Shown: positions 17,728-27,888 of the stretch, one piece after another
Position numbering within the stretch: the first letter of the stretch is position 1
Layout: every line of letters begins with the position of its first letter
Assembly (NCBI RefSeq): GCF_001730295.1
Contig: NZ_MIKA01000023.1
Span: forward strand, 186,001-250,000
DNA length: 64,000 nt
Direction of reading: 5' to 3'
Source: Enterococcus plantarum
GTDB taxonomy: Bacteria > Bacillota > Bacilli > Lactobacillales > Enterococcaceae
The notes under the pieces: generated by a model
The model's input: only the letters and a program-made list of their open reading frames with translations
The model's database searches: none
What the model was told of the DNA's origin: nothing
Position numbers and translations under genes: made by a program

Positions 17728-19245
17728 TTATTTTTGAGTAGCAGCAAAATTTGCAGCTTCTGTTCCAGATTGACGTCCAAAGATGATGATGTCCGCCACA
17801 GCGTTTCCGCCGATACGGTTTGCACCATGTAACCCACCAGTTACTTCACCAGCGGCATACAAGCCTTTGATTGGAGCACCATCTTCTTTTAAGACTTCTG
17901 TCTTCGTATTGATCTTCACACCACCCATTGTATGATGGATTCCTGGTGCGATTTTGATTGCGTAAAATGGTCCAGTTGATAAATCATGATCCATTCCTGT
18001 TGTACGATTGTATTGAGTATCCGATTTCGTTTGAACCTCTTTGTTCCATTGTTCTACGGTTTCTTTTAGTTTTGCTTCAGGCATATCGATTTTTTGGGCT
18101 AATTCTTCGATTGTTTTTCCTTCGACTACAAAACCTTGTTCATTATAAAAATCGATTGCTTTCGCTCGATCACGAACACCTTGGTCAAAGACTAAGTAAG
18201 CTGATTTTTCTGGTAACGCAGTAATAGCAGCAGAAACTTTATCACGGGTATCCATTTCATTAACAAAACGCGTTCCTTCTTGCGATGCTAGAATAGCTCC
18301 TTCACCGCGAACTACTTCACCAATCAAAAATGATTTGTCTTGTTGCACGGTTGGATGGATTTGAATTTCTTGCATATCCACTGTGGCACCACCAAGTTTT
18401 TCGATCATCTTGATTCCATCACCAGTTGTACCTTCTTGATTTGTCGTTACGTAATCTTTTAATTTGGGATCGTATTTTTCAAGCATTTCTTTATTTGCAC
18501 CAAATCCACCTGTTGTGACGATTACCGCATTTGATTTGATTTCTTTTGTTTCTTTGTCATTTAATTTCACTTTGACACCGTTCACTTGACCATCTTTTTC
18601 AGTGATTTCAGTGACATTTGCATTGACGAATAACGGAACTTTTTCTTCTTTGACATTCCGAACAAGTCCATCCACTAAGTAACCACCAATTGCAGAACCA
18701 TCTGCTGGACGATGTGTACGCTTTTCGCTCATTCCACCAGTGATTGTCAGGTTGCTAAGTTCGATGCCTTTTGTATCTAACCAATCAATTGCATCGGCTG
18801 AATGGTCTACAAAAAAGCGTAATAATTCTTTGTCGTTCGTCCCTTTTCCGCCTTTTAGTGTTTCTTCAAAAAATTTATCATTACTATCAGTGATCCCTTC
18901 GACTTTTTGGTATTTTGTTTCTGATGCATTCATACCTGAAGACGACTTGATTGTATTTCCACCCGCAACGGGCATTTTTTCTAGAATTGCTGGATTCATT
19001 CCCGCTTCTTTGGCTTGTAATGCCGCAGTCATACCCGCTCCCCCAGCACCAATGATCACGATATCATATTGATCCTTCAATTCGCTTAAATCCGTATAAC
19101 CATTGGCCGATGCTCCAGAAGTAACTTCTGTGCTTTCTTTAGATTCTTTCCTTTTCTTCGCTGTTTTTTCTTGATCACTAGTACAGCCCACAGCAATTCC
19201 AGCAAACAAACTCAACGATAGTAAACTTATGATGACTTTTTTCAT
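17728..19245 (-). CDS. Lipoprotein flavin reductase (fumarate reductase/flavocytochrome c family)
   Basis: A 505-aa FAD-dependent enzyme on the outer membrane face: signal MKKVIISLLSLSLFAGIAVG with lipobox AVGC, then a Ser/Lys-rich linker. FAD-binding GAGGAGMTAAL lies near residue 65. The catalytic region has GEVVRGEGAILASQEGTRF and the C-terminal HGANRIGGNA. The family reduces fumarate, urocanate or related acceptors. Related lipoproteins in Listeria and E. faecalis serve extracellular electron transfer; some carry an FMN-binding domain, which is absent here. The start is set by AGGTGGGG before the ATG, not the longer frame. The electron donor and acceptor are not determined. Confidence 0.85.
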   Translation of the reverse strand: MKKVIISLLSLSLFAGIAVGCTSDQEKTAKKRKESKESTEVTSGASANGYTDLSELKDQYDIVIIGAGGAGMTAALQAKEAGMNPAILEKMPVAGGNTIKSSSGMNASETKYQKVEGITDSNDKFFEETLKGGKGTNDKELLRFFVDHSADAIDWLDTKGIELSNLTITGGMSEKRTHRPADGSAIGGYLVDGLVRNVKEEKVPLFVNANVTEITEKDGQVNGVKVKLNDKETKEIKSNAVIVTTGGFGANKEMLEKYDPKLKDYVTTNQEGTTGDGIKMIEKLGGATVDMQEIQIHPTVQQDKSFLIGEVVRGEGAILASQEGTRFVNEMDTRDKVSAAITALPEKSAYLVFDQGVRDRAKAIDFYNEQGFVVEGKTIEELAQKIDMPEAKLKETVEQWNKEVQTKSDTQYNRTTGMDHDLSTGPFYAIKIAPGIHHTMGGVKINTKTEVLKEDGAPIKGLYAAGEVTGGLHGANRIGGNAVADIIIFGRQSGTEAANFAATQK

Positions 19246-19502
19246 TTTTTCCCCACCTCGGTAAATTTTATCCAATCAACCCTGATTATTTCATTATAGA
19301 AAAAGCCGCTAAAATGTGATTTAATTCACATTCATTTCAAGAAAAAAGTAGCTGGTGCAACTTATTTCACTCCTTTTAAAAAAATAAGAAACAAAACAAT
19401 GTTACTTCTATCACAATTAAAATAGCATGTTCTTGTTCATTTGTGCTAGATTCTTATTTTTTTTAATCAATTTCTTATTTCTTCTAAGCATTTATTCTTT
19501 GT
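19246..19502. other. Intergenic, no gene seen
   Basis: AT-rich stretch between the divergent flavin reductase and ktrB. The ktrB promoter lies at its right end. I see no conserved RNA or frame in the remainder. Confidence 0.5.
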
Positions 19503-19530
19503 TTGCCCATCATTTATTTTCTGCTATACT
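19503..19530 (+). promoter_or_regulatory. ktrB promoter
   Basis: TTGCCC (19503-19508), 16-bp spacer, TATACT (19525-19530), about 28 bases before the ATG that has a GGAGG. Confidence 0.6.
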
Positions 19531-19558
19531 TGTTTTAACGATGTTCAGGAGGTCCATT

Positions 19559-20959
19559 ATGAATCGATTTCGGCTTTTATGGCTGGCACAGCGCAAAGGA
19601 AGGCGTTTTATTTCTAATAATTTATCATCTATCCAAATCATTGTTTCATATTATATTATTATGACCGTCGTTTCTTACTTATTATTTTGTTTACCATTTT
19701 TTAGAGAACCAGGCTCTCAAGTTGGTTTCATTGATATGCTCTTTATGGCGATTAGTACAGTGAGTGTTACGGGGTTGTCTACCTTTGATATTGACTCCGT
19801 TTTTAATGACCGTGGTGTATTGCTATTGGAAGTGTTATTTCAAGTTGGTGGACTAGGGATCATGATGATTTCCACAGCTTTTATTATCCTTTCAAAACGC
19901 AGGATTTCTTTAAAACAGCGGCAATTGATCATGACTGATATGAATCAGCCTAAGTTAAGTGGCATTGTTCGGTTAATTCGCATCACGTTTACAATCATTT
20001 TATGGTTCCAACTAATTTTTGGTACATTTTTCTCTATTTATTTTTATTTTTCTGGCTATTATACAACCTGGTCAAAAGCTATTTTCTTCGGTTTTTACCA
20101 ATCGATTTCAGCTGTGACCAACTCTGGCTTTGACGTGACTGGTGATTCGATTATGCCTTTTGCTAACGATTATTTATTCTTGATTGTGATCATGTTTTTG
20201 ATTTTTGTTGGCGGGATTGGTTTTCCAGTACTGATGGAAGTTCGTGAGTGGTTATTTTTTAAAAAGAAAAAACGTGGTTTACCTTTCCGCTTTTCATTAT
20301 TTAGCAAGATTGCATTATTGGCGTTTGTGATTTTGTTTGTGGGTGGAACGATTTTGATTTATTTATTAGAGAAAGACCATTTATTTGTAGGGATGGGAGA
20401 AATTCAGCGTTGGATTACTTCTATGTTTTATTCTATGACCACACGAAATGCAGGTTTGCAGATCAATGATTTAGGTGATTTTCAGATTACGACATTAATT
20501 GTTTTTTCTTTACTGATGTTTATCGGTTGTAGTCCCAGTTCTGTTGGTGGCGGGATTCGAACGACGACCGTTGCTATTATCGGCTTGTACTTGTACGCCT
20601 TTTTGAAAAGTGAAGATAAAATCAATGTGTTTGGACGCCGAATCGATGACGATGATGTTAAGAAATCAATCGTTGTCTTTATGCTTTCAATGATCATGTG
20701 TTTCTTTGCCGTTTTATTTTTAACTGCTACTGAGGATCATCCATTGATTGCAATTATTGTTGAAGTTTCTTCAGCTTTTGGTACGACTGGGTTGTCTTTG
20801 GGCATTACTTCAGATTTAACAACGGTCGGTAAGGTGATGATTGCACTTTTGATGTTTATCGGGCGTATCGGCATGCTGTATACATTGATGTTATTTGTAC
20901 CAAAAGAAACACGAGATATTGGTTATGAGTATCCCTCTGAAAAAATTATTATTGGTTAA
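19559..20959 (+). CDS. ktrB: Potassium uptake protein KtrB/TrkH family
   Basis: A 466-aa membrane channel subunit that takes up K+ (or Na+/K+). Four pore loops, each with the family filter glycine, are visible: TVSVTGLSTFD, SAVTNSGFDVTG, MTTRNAGLQIND and FGTTGLSLGI. The open frame extends 44 codons upstream, but GGAGG lies 6 bases before this ATG and the extension would cover the promoter. No ktrA (RCK subunit) gene is adjacent, so it must pair with a partner encoded elsewhere. Confidence 0.92.
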   Translation: MNRFRLLWLAQRKGRRFISNNLSSIQIIVSYYIIMTVVSYLLFCLPFFREPGSQVGFIDMLFMAISTVSVTGLSTFDIDSVFNDRGVLLLEVLFQVGGLGIMMISTAFIILSKRRISLKQRQLIMTDMNQPKLSGIVRLIRITFTIILWFQLIFGTFFSIYFYFSGYYTTWSKAIFFGFYQSISAVTNSGFDVTGDSIMPFANDYLFLIVIMFLIFVGGIGFPVLMEVREWLFFKKKKRGLPFRFSLFSKIALLAFVILFVGGTILIYLLEKDHLFVGMGEIQRWITSMFYSMTTRNAGLQINDLGDFQITTLIVFSLLMFIGCSPSSVGGGIRTTTVAIIGLYLYAFLKSEDKINVFGRRIDDDDVKKSIVVFMLSMIMCFFAVLFLTATEDHPLIAIIVEVSSAFGTTGLSLGITSDLTTVGKVMIALLMFIGRIGMLYTLMLFVPKETRDIGYEYPSEKIIIG

Positions 20960-21006
20960 AAAACCTTGCTCGACATCACTTCTGATGGGTTGAGCAAGGT
21001 TTTTTT
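20960..21006 (+). terminator. Bidirectional terminator between convergent genes
   Basis: AACCTTGCTC / GAGCAAGGTT stem with T runs on both strands, between ktrB and the convergent purine permease. Confidence 0.88.
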
Positions 21007-21009
21007 CGC

Positions 21010-22284
21010 TTAAATCAACACATTAACAATCAAATAGAGTAAGAATAAGCCTGAAATCAACCACATTGGTAAAGAGAGTTCCGATTTTTTCCCCCCAACC
21101 CATTTCGTCAGAGGATATGCTACAAATCCAAATGCCATTCCATCAGAAATATTCATTGTAAAAGGAATCAGTACGATCATAAGTATCGCAGGAAAGTAGT
21201 CACTAAAATCGCTAAAATGTACAGTCTTGATTTGTTGGATCATCAAGAATCCTGTTATGATAATTGCTGGTGCTAATGCCGAATCGGGAATATATGAAAG
21301 TAAAGGCAGTGCTAGTAAAGCAAGAAGAAAACAAATACCACTCGTAATCGAGGTGATCCCAGTTTCTCCCCCCTCCTCAATACCTGTTGCACTCTCAGCG
21401 GCGGCTACTGTGGGGCTTGTTCCCAAAATACTGGATAATAATGTGATAAACCCTGTGACACGATAGGCACGTAAATATTTCTTTTCATCCGCATCTGGCA
21501 TCAACCCTTTCAGTAAGCCCATTGACTCAAAGATTAAAATCATGGATAAGGCAAAGACGCCCAATAAAAAGCTTTTAGAAAAAAATGCACTGAAATCTAA
21601 TTGTAAAAATATGCGAGAATAGTTCCCTATCCCACTCAATGAAAAATGTTCTGCAGGTTGTACCATTCCGAAGAAATTTGCACTGATTGTCACTACAACT
21701 ATCCCAATAAAAAAACTTCCTTGCACGCCTTTTATAAAAAGAATCACAGTCAAGATCAATGAAAATAAAGTCAATAAGGTTAAACCGTTATCTAAAGGGG
21801 CTAGTTGTAAAAAGGTATGTTCTCCTCTTACTATCAAATGGCCTTTTTCCAGTCCAATCAATACAAGAAAAAATCCAATTCCTACAGTGATACCCGTTTT
21901 CAATGATTTAGGCACAACTTCTGCAAACAATTTACTTAACTTGGTAAACGCAACTAGTAAATAGACAATACCTGCACAAAAACTAACGGCTAATGCCTGC
22001 TGCCAAGTCAAACCTAAGGAAAGAACCAATGTATACGTAAAAAATGAATTGACCCCCATCCCCGTAGTTAAAACAATTGGAGCATCTGCCACAAGTCCAA
22101 TCAAAATAGAGCCGAGAATCGAAATAAATATCGTACCGAAAATCGTTAATTCTTTTGGCATTCCAGCCTCCGCTAAAATCACTGTATTCACCATAATAAT
22201 ATAAGAAATAGCGAAAAATGATGTTGTTCCTGCTAAGACTTCTCGTTTTATATCTTCTTTTTTAAGTTTTTTCCAATGAAACAT
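21010..22284 (-). CDS. NCS2-family purine permease (AzgA/PbuG type)
   Basis: A 424-aa transporter with 12-14 hydrophobic segments. Family stretches: GMGVNSFFTYTLV (TM3), GTSPTVAAAESATGIEEGGETG (TM10 region). AzgA-type members import adenine, guanine or hypoxanthine with protons. The start at 22284 has GGAGG 9 bases upstream; the in-frame ATG three codons earlier abuts it. Which purine is carried cannot be told. No purine riboswitch was found upstream; instead a palindrome overlaps the promoter. Confidence 0.88.
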   Translation of the reverse strand: MFHWKKLKKEDIKREVLAGTTSFFAISYIIMVNTVILAEAGMPKELTIFGTIFISILGSILIGLVADAPIVLTTGMGVNSFFTYTLVLSLGLTWQQALAVSFCAGIVYLLVAFTKLSKLFAEVVPKSLKTGITVGIGFFLVLIGLEKGHLIVRGEHTFLQLAPLDNGLTLLTLFSLILTVILFIKGVQGSFFIGIVVVTISANFFGMVQPAEHFSLSGIGNYSRIFLQLDFSAFFSKSFLLGVFALSMILIFESMGLLKGLMPDADEKKYLRAYRVTGFITLLSSILGTSPTVAAAESATGIEEGGETGITSITSGICFLLALLALPLLSYIPDSALAPAIIITGFLMIQQIKTVHFSDFSDYFPAILMIVLIPFTMNISDGMAFGFVAYPLTKWVGGKKSELSLPMWLISGLFLLYLIVNVLI

Positions 22285-22377
22285 GAAAATCATCCTCCTA
22301 ATAAAAAACGGCCTAGGTTCTGCTAATTCTAAATAAAAAACTTTTATGTAATAAAATTATTTTTTACTTAAATTAAG

Positions 22378-22413
22378 ACAATGTAAGAATACCACATTGT
22401 AAGCGCTCTTCAA
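22378..22413 (-). promoter_or_regulatory. Promoter and palindromic operator of the purine permease
   Basis: Minus-strand TTGAAG (22408-22413) and TATTCT (22386-22391) with a 16-bp spacer. A perfect inverted repeat ACAATGT-N9-ACATTGT (22378-22400) surrounds the -10 box, the layout of a repressor site. The repressor is unknown. Confidence 0.55.
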
Positions 22414-22658
22414 AATTTTTGAGAACTTTTTCATTTATATATACAGTAATCAGCATAATTTGAAGAACGATTTAATCTCACATCCTTTTTTGTAAGATTC
22501 ATGGTTTCTCCTCATCTCAGTCGTACATCTAACGGTATAAAATTAATAATAGTAAGAAAGAGTAAAAGGAATTAATTTTTTTTTTCAACTGTGGTATTAT
22601 AGATTGAGTTTATTATTGAATGGCATAACGATAGTTGATATAAATTGGAGGGCACTTT
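22414..22658. other. Intergenic region upstream of murT
   Basis: AT-rich, with a TATTAT box near 22595 following a run of ten T, which may serve as the murT promoter but lacks a clear -35. No other signal is seen. Confidence 0.4.
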
Positions 22659-23996
22659 ATGGGAATCAGAAGTCATGTAGCAATCGCCGCTGGTAAAACT
22701 TCTCAATGGGTATTACAAACTTTCTTCAAAGGTGGGAGTAGCTACCCTGGAAAATTAGCATTAAAAATCGATCCAAAAATTTTGGATACTTTAGCTAAAG
22801 ATTATGAAATTGTGGTTGTCACGGGTACAAATGGAAAAACATTGACGACTGCTTTAACAGTAAATATTTTAAGACAAGAATTTGATCACGTACTGACCAA
22901 TCCGACTGGTGCCAATATGGAGCAAGGAATCGTTTCAACCTTCTTATCTGCTAAAAATAAAGGGGCTAAAAAGAAATTTGCAGTACTAGAAATCGATGAA
23001 GCAAGTTTAAGCCGCGTCACAAAGTATATTGAACCAAAATTATTTTTATTTACCAATATTTTTCGAGACCAAATGGATCGCTACGGTGAAATTTACACCA
23101 CCTATAAATTAATCGTTGATGGTGCTGCTGCAGCTCCTAATGCACCGATTCTTTGTAATGGCGATTCACCGATTTTCAATTCAGTTGAAACGATCAATCC
23201 GCGAAAATATTATGGCTTTAATCACAAAGCAGATGAAGAACAGATGGCTCATTACAATACGGACGGCTTACTTTGTCCTAAGTGTCACCATATTTTACAT
23301 TATAAAATGATTACTTACGCTAATCTCGGGAAATATTATTGTCCTAATTGTAGTTTTCATCGCCCTAAGCTAGACGTACAATTAACGCAAATGGTGGCGA
23401 TGGATAATACTTCTGCTGATTTCGTAATCGATGGAGCAGAGTACAGCATCGCAGTTGGCGGTATGTATAATGTATATAATGCTTTAGCAGCGACCTCTGT
23501 TGCTGAACACTACGGTGTTTCTCCTGAAAAAATCAGAGCTGGACTAAGCTATGATGAAAAAGTTTTTGGCCGTCAAGAAACAATCAACATAGAAGGTAAA
23601 TTATGTACACTAATTTTAGTTAAAAATCCTGTGGGCTTAAATCAAGTTATTGATATGATGGCTCTTGCACCTTACTCTTTCTCACTTGTCTCTTTACTAA
23701 ATGCAAATTATGCGGATGGAATCGATGTTAGCTGGATCTGGGATGGTGATCATGAGGCGTTTGCCCAAATGAATATTCCTGAAGTCATCGCAGGTGGTGA
23801 CCGTCATCAAGATATGGCTTTACGCCTAAAAGTTGCAGGTATTTCTGAAGAGAAATTAAAAGAAGTTCCAAACTTAGACGACGTGATCACAGCAATCAAA
23901 GAATTGCCGACAGAACATGTATATATTTTAGCTACGTATACAGCAGTATTGCAATTGCGCAAATCGTTGGCTGCACAAGGCTATATTACCAGCTAA
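22659..23996 (+). CDS. murT: MurT, lipid II isoglutaminyl synthase subunit
   Basis: Mur-ligase-like subunit (445 aa) that, with GatD, amidates the alpha-carboxyl of D-Glu in lipid II. ATP-binding [15 protein letters not shown] lies near residue 50. A zinc ribbon unique to MurT has cysteine pairs in CPKCHHIL and CPNCSFHR. The C-terminal DUF1727 domain follows. GGAGGG precedes the ATG. gatD starts about 100 bases later and is its obligate partner. Confidence 0.96.
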   Translation: MGIRSHVAIAAGKTSQWVLQTFFKGGSSYPGKLALKIDPKILDTLAKDYEIVVVTGTNGKTLTTALTVNILRQEFDHVLTNPTGANMEQGIVSTFLSAKNKGAKKKFAVLEIDEASLSRVTKYIEPKLFLFTNIFRDQMDRYGEIYTTYKLIVDGAAAAPNAPILCNGDSPIFNSVETINPRKYYGFNHKADEEQMAHYNTDGLLCPKCHHILHYKMITYANLGKYYCPNCSFHRPKLDVQLTQMVAMDNTSADFVIDGAEYSIAVGGMYNVYNALAATSVAEHYGVSPEKIRAGLSYDEKVFGRQETINIEGKLCTLILVKNPVGLNQVIDMMALAPYSFSLVSLLNANYADGIDVSWIWDGDHEAFAQMNIPEVIAGGDRHQDMALRLKVAGISEEKLKEVPNLDDVITAIKELPTEHVYILATYTAVLQLRKSLAAQGYITS

Positions 23997-24100
23997 AAAG
24001 ACTATTTAATAGCTTATATTCTTTCGCTATTAAATAGTCAATCAAATACGAGGTTACGTAAGACAAAACCTTGTTATCTATATATGAGGAGGAACAAACA

Positions 24101-24796
24101 GTGCCTAAAGAATTAGTTGTGTGTCATTTATATGGAAATCTGTTAAACACTTACGGCGACAATGGTAATTTACTGATGTTAAAATATTTGGCTGAAAAAA
24201 TGAATGTAACCTTTCGCTCTGAAATTGTTAGTATTCACGAGCCATTTGAAACGACTAAATATGATTTAGTCTTTGTAGGTGGCGGACAAGATTTTGAACA
24301 GTTGATCATTTCAGATGATATCCAGACAAAAAAAGAATCCTTGACTGAATATATTGAAAATGACGGAGTTATGCTCGCAATTTGTGGTGGGTATCAATTA
24401 TTGGGCCATTATTACATGGGGGCTAAAGGTGAAAAAATTCACGGCATTGGTGCGCTTGATCACTATACGTTAAGCCAAGATAATAACCGTTACATCGGTG
24501 ATATCGTGATTCATAATGAAGAATTTAATGAAACCTATTATGGGTTTGAAAATCATAACGGTCGAACTTTTTTAGGTAAAGGTGAACGCCCGCTAGGCAA
24601 TGTTGTTAAAGGTAATGGCAACAATAGTGAAGATGGTTCTGAAGGCGTTATTTACAAAAATGTTTTTGGCTCTTATTTCCATGGTCCCATTCTTGCGCGC
24701 AATGAAAATTTAGGGATTCGGTTGATTAAAACTGCTTTAGAAAAAAAATACAATGAACCTTTCAATGTACCACAAGAAATGCAGACTACAGAATAA
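24101..24796 (+). CDS. gatD: GatD, lipid II isoglutaminyl synthase amidotransferase
   Basis: Glutamine amidotransferase (231 aa, class I fold) that supplies ammonia to Mur[10 protein letters not shown], nucleophile cysteine in [11 protein letters not shown] and histidine in SYFHGPIL are visible. Translation most likely starts at GTG (24101), because GAGGAGG lies 8 bases before it; the longer frame would put the ribosome site inside the gene. It forms an operon with murT and ends at a hairpin. Confidence 0.95.
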   Translation: MPKELVVCHLYGNLLNTYGDNGNLLMLKYLAEKMNVTFRSEIVSIHEPFETTKYDLVFVGGGQDFEQLIISDDIQTKKESLTEYIENDGVMLAICGGYQLLGHYYMGAKGEKIHGIGALDHYTLSQDNNRYIGDIVIHNEEFNETYYGFENHNGRTFLGKGERPLGNVVKGNGNNSEDGSEGVIYKNVFGSYFHGPILARNENLGIRLIKTALEKKYNEPFNVPQEMQTTE

Positions 24797-24799
24797 ATA

Positions 24800-24945
24800 A
24801 AGAGTGTGGTACAAAAGTAAAAAATCACTTTTGTATCACACCCTAATGCGAAAAAACAGTGGGAGAAGGAGTAACCCTTTCGGTAACAAGCTGAAAGGGT
24901 TACTTCTTATTTCTCGGGATTAAACGCTTCTAATCCAGTCTCTTT
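24800..24945. repeat. Terminator hairpin and degenerate dispersed element
   Basis: GTGTGGTACAAAAGT pairs with ACTTTTGTATCACAC (24802-24841), the gatD terminator. The following stretch has its own hairpin (AGTAACCCTTTC / GAAAGGGTTACT) and a tail, CTTCTTATTTCTCGG-GATTAAACGCTTCTAATCCAG, that parallels the tail of the 170-bp elements. It looks like a diverged relative. Confidence 0.65.
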
Positions 24946-24957
24946 TTATTTTAACTT

Positions 24958-25932
24958 TTACGCGTCAATTCCCGGTTCAGACGCAATAATCGTAAGATTG
25001 CCTTCAATGCGCCATTTGGCAATATCGGTCGGTAAAATGAAGCTTGTCCCTTTAGCCAATTCATAACGGTCAGTCTTCATTGATTCTGTGTCTTCAATAA
25101 TTAAGTGACCGATACCGTCAATAACGGTTGCTAATGTATAGGGCGCATTTTTCTTCAAATTCAATATCCCTTGGACTTGCCATTCATACACATTGAAAAA
25201 TGGTGTTTTCAAATACGTAATAATGCTTGATTGTCCTTGGTTTTGTTGTTGAATCGATAATTGTGCATTTTTTGCCGGAACTGTCGTCACATCAACAGAT
25301 TGTTGAATATGCAGTTCTCTTGTTCGACCATGATCATCCTTTCGATCATAGTCGTACACACGATAAGTGGTATCACTGCTTTGTTGTGTTTCTAAAATCA
25401 TGATTCCTTTACCAATAGCATGAATCGTGCCACTTGGTACATAGAAAAAGTCGCCTTTTTTTACTGGGACTTTCTTGAGCAAGTCATCCCAGCGTTCTTC
25501 TTTGATCATCGCTTCAAGTTCTTCTCGGCTCTGGGCATTATGTCCGTAAATGATGGTTGATCCTGGTTCAGCGTCAATAATATACCAACACTCCGTTTTC
25601 CCAAGTTCGCCTTCATGAGCCATTCCATAAGTATCATCTGGATGTACTTGTACAGACAAATCATCTTCAGCATCTAAAATTTTCGTCAATAAAGGAAAAA
25701 CAGCTCCCTTAGCATTGCCGAATAATTCACGATGATTCGTCCAAAGTTCATCTAGTTTTTGACCAGAAAATTCCCCATTTTCTACCTTACTTACCCCATG
25801 AGGATGAGCACTGATTGCCCAATCTTCTCCAATTTTATTACTTGGTAGGTCAAAACCGAATACAGTCTGTAGCCGATCCCCACCCCAAATTTTTTCTTGA
25901 AAAACTGGCTTTAAAAATAAAGGTTCCTGCAT
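24958..25932 (-). CDS. manA: Mannose-6-phosphate isomerase, class I
   Basis: Zinc enzyme (324 aa) that interconverts mannose-6-P and fructose-6-P. Zinc-ligand region SVQVHPDDTYGMAHEGELGK then TECWYII, and the cupin stretch FYVPSGTIHAIGKGIMILE, are visible. Length fits the short Firmicute form. It is monocistronic between the gatD element and the serine hydrolase. Confidence 0.95.
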   Translation of the reverse strand: MQEPLFLKPVFQEKIWGGDRLQTVFGFDLPSNKIGEDWAISAHPHGVSKVENGEFSGQKLDELWTNHRELFGNAKGAVFPLLTKILDAEDDLSVQVHPDDTYGMAHEGELGKTECWYIIDAEPGSTIIYGHNAQSREELEAMIKEERWDDLLKKVPVKKGDFFYVPSGTIHAIGKGIMILETQQSSDTTYRVYDYDRKDDHGRTRELHIQQSVDVTTVPAKNAQLSIQQQNQGQSSIITYLKTPFFNVYEWQVQGILNLKKNAPYTLATVIDGIGHLIIEDTESMKTDRYELAKGTSFILPTDIAKWRIEGNLTIIASEPGIDA

Positions 25933-25974
25933 AGTTTAGAGACTCCCTTCCATTAACACTCGTCAATTATACCA

Positions 25975-27012
25975 CTAAAAAGAAAGCGATTCATCTTTGA
26001 GTATTCTTTTTTCTTTTAAATAAATTTCAATAAGCTCATCTCTTTTTTGGATATACTCTTTCCGATTATCTGCTGGATGAACTCGATTAGAAAGGAAGAT
26101 AAATCCTTCTTTTTCCAGAAGATCAATCATCAAAAAAGTGCCAGTATAACCTGTATGAAACAACAATGGTCGTCCTGTTAAATCATCTTTGAGATCCCAT
26201 CCTAATGAGCGATGTCCTTTTCCACTAGGTGTTTGATCCTTTAATAGCGAGCGAACTGTATCTTTTTCCACTATTCTGGTTGTCTGATGCAGCCCTTCAT
26301 TCATGTACATTGACGTGAATTTTTTTAGATCATTCAAATTAGTGAAGAGTCCAGCATTTCCAGCATGTTCAGCTAAAACAAACGCTTTTGGATCATGCGT
26401 TTGTCCCTGAATCAATCCTCTGATAGGATGATTTTCAGTTGGCACGACTTTAGAAAAATCCTTAGGTAAAAAACTACTTTCGGTCATTTCCATTGGTTGC
26501 AGCACTCGTTCTTTAAAAATTTCTATAACATCTTTCCCTAATAATTCTTCCAACATAAAACCAAGTAAAATTGTTCCCGTATCTGTATACATTACCTTGT
26601 TCCCTATCTCTACACCTGGCCGAACCTGATTGTAAGCGGCTATTAATTCATCTTTTGACAAGGCATCTCGATTTTCAATAAAACTTTGAATATCAGATGT
26701 ATGCGTCAAGAGGTGGCGAATCGTTATATTTCCATCTTCAAAGGCTGAGTAATAGGTGTTAAATGGTGCATCAATGTCAATCTGTCCTGCCTCCATCAAC
26801 TGTAACACGACCGTTGTCGTACAAACGACCTTCGTTAAAGAGGCAACATCAAAAAGTAATGACGGCTTCAATGGTTCGATTTTAGGGATTATTTGAGCGT
26901 TCCCTATAGTGTGATCTTCAGATTCTCCTCTTGTTATAAACGAAAAACTGGCACCAGGAAAAACCTTCTCATCTACCAACTCTTCTATTTTTTGTTTTGT
27001 TTTTTTATACAT
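25975..27012 (-). CDS. Beta-lactamase-fold serine hydrolase
   Basis: A 345-aa protein of the class C beta-lactamase/PBP4* superfamily. Catalytic motifs: SLTK (SxxK) in FDVASLTKVVCTTT, the tyrosine motif YTDTG, and HTGYTGT. No signal peptide or membrane anchor is seen, so it is probably cytoplasmic. It may act as an esterase or peptidase on a small substrate. True beta-lactam resistance is not implied. A VOC-domain gene lies upstream in the same direction. Confidence 0.83.
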   Translation of the reverse strand: MYKKTKQKIEELVDEKVFPGASFSFITRGESEDHTIGNAQIIPKIEPLKPSLLFDVASLTKVVCTTTVVLQLMEAGQIDIDAPFNTYYSAFEDGNITIRHLLTHTSDIQSFIENRDALSKDELIAAYNQVRPGVEIGNKVMYTDTGTILLGFMLEELLGKDVIEIFKERVLQPMEMTESSFLPKDFSKVVPTENHPIRGLIQGQTHDPKAFVLAEHAGNAGLFTNLNDLKKFTSMYMNEGLHQTTRIVEKDTVRSLLKDQTPSGKGHRSLGWDLKDDLTGRPLLFHTGYTGTFLMIDLLEKEGFIFLSNRVHPADNRKEYIQKRDELIEIYLKEKRILKDESLSF

Positions 27013-27051
27013 GATTTATTTTCCTCATTGTTTGTGTTCAATTTTTATTCG

Positions 27052-27888
27052 TTAATTTCTAACAAACCACCATTCGATCTGACTAGGATCGTAAATCGTT
27101 AAAATCGTTAATTTTTTATCGACAAAAAATTCTTGTTTCTGTTCTTCTAAATGTTGTTTTAGATGCTCCATTTCTGTTTCATCATTTAAGGTTACAACAA
27201 AAAAATCTACTCCCAGCGATTTTTCTATGGTAGCTTTTTGACTATTTTGTTCGACTGAATCGTCTAAAAAAATCCAAAAGTTTCGATTATTCATTGTTAA
27301 CTTATCGGCTGTGTTATTTTCAGGTACCATTCCTAAAATGTCTTGATAAAACGAATGGTGTGCTATTTTATCATTTACATGCAGTTTAAGTCGATCAATT
27401 CTTACACCTGCCGAAAGGCTCGAATACAAAACGTTACTTTGATCAATCAACGATTGTATATCCAGTGTTTCAACTGTTTCTTTCATTTGACCTGTTGCGC
27501 CTTGATAACTAATTTCAAGTTCATTTCCTTCTGGATCTTCTAAAAATACACTTTGGCGATTTCCATCTTGTACTGATTTCTTGATTGGATAATTATGCGC
27601 TGTAATTCTTCGTAAAAGACTACCAAACTCTCCCACTGTTGGAATCAACAAAGAAAAGCAGACAGATTTTTCAAAAGATTCTATTTGTCCTTCTTCAGAA
27701 GCCGTTTCCTCTAATATCAGTAATCGACTATCTCTTTTTTGTGAACCAAATATTGATAAATTATTTTCCTCTAGCTTTAAAATAAATCCCAATACATTTT
27801 TATAAAAGTCAACCATTCTCTCTACATCGTCGATACGAATTGCAATCGTTTTCACATATACATCTTCAGCTAATTGAAACTTTCCCAT
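27052..27888 (-). CDS. Two-domain VOC (glyoxalase/dioxygenase-fold) protein
   Basis: A 278-aa protein with two paired beta-alpha-beta-beta-beta units: KTIAIRIDDVERMVDFYKNV at the start and a second from about residue 163 (RIDRLKLHVNDKIAHHSFYQ). A metal-ligand glutamate occurs in DPEGNELEISY. It resembles CatE-like extradiol dioxygenases and glyoxalases, but the second half lacks an obvious full ligand set (it ends DPSQIEWWFV). The start has GGAGGGGG 7 bases upstream. The substrate is unknown. Confidence 0.75.
   Translation of the reverse strand: MGKFQLAEDVYVKTIAIRIDDVERMVDFYKNVLGFILKLEENNLSIFGSQKRDSRLLILEETASEEGQIESFEKSVCFSLLIPTVGEFGSLLRRITAHNYPIKKSVQDGNRQSVFLEDPEGNELEISYQGATGQMKETVETLDIQSLIDQSNVLYSSLSAGVRIDRLKLHVNDKIAHHSFYQDILGMVPENNTADKLTMNNRNFWIFLDDSVEQNSQKATIEKSLGVDFFVVTLNDETEMEHLKQHLEEQKQEFFVDKKLTILTIYDPSQIEWWFVRN

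Noticed and set aside
22285-22658. Purine riboswitch upstream of the NCS2 permease gene
   Set aside because: The conserved core of purine aptamers was not found on either strand; only a palindrome and promoter are visible.
25975-27012. Beta-lactam resistance enzyme
   Set aside because: The fold motifs are present, but there is no signal peptide and the subgroup includes many esterases and peptidases, so resistance is not supported.
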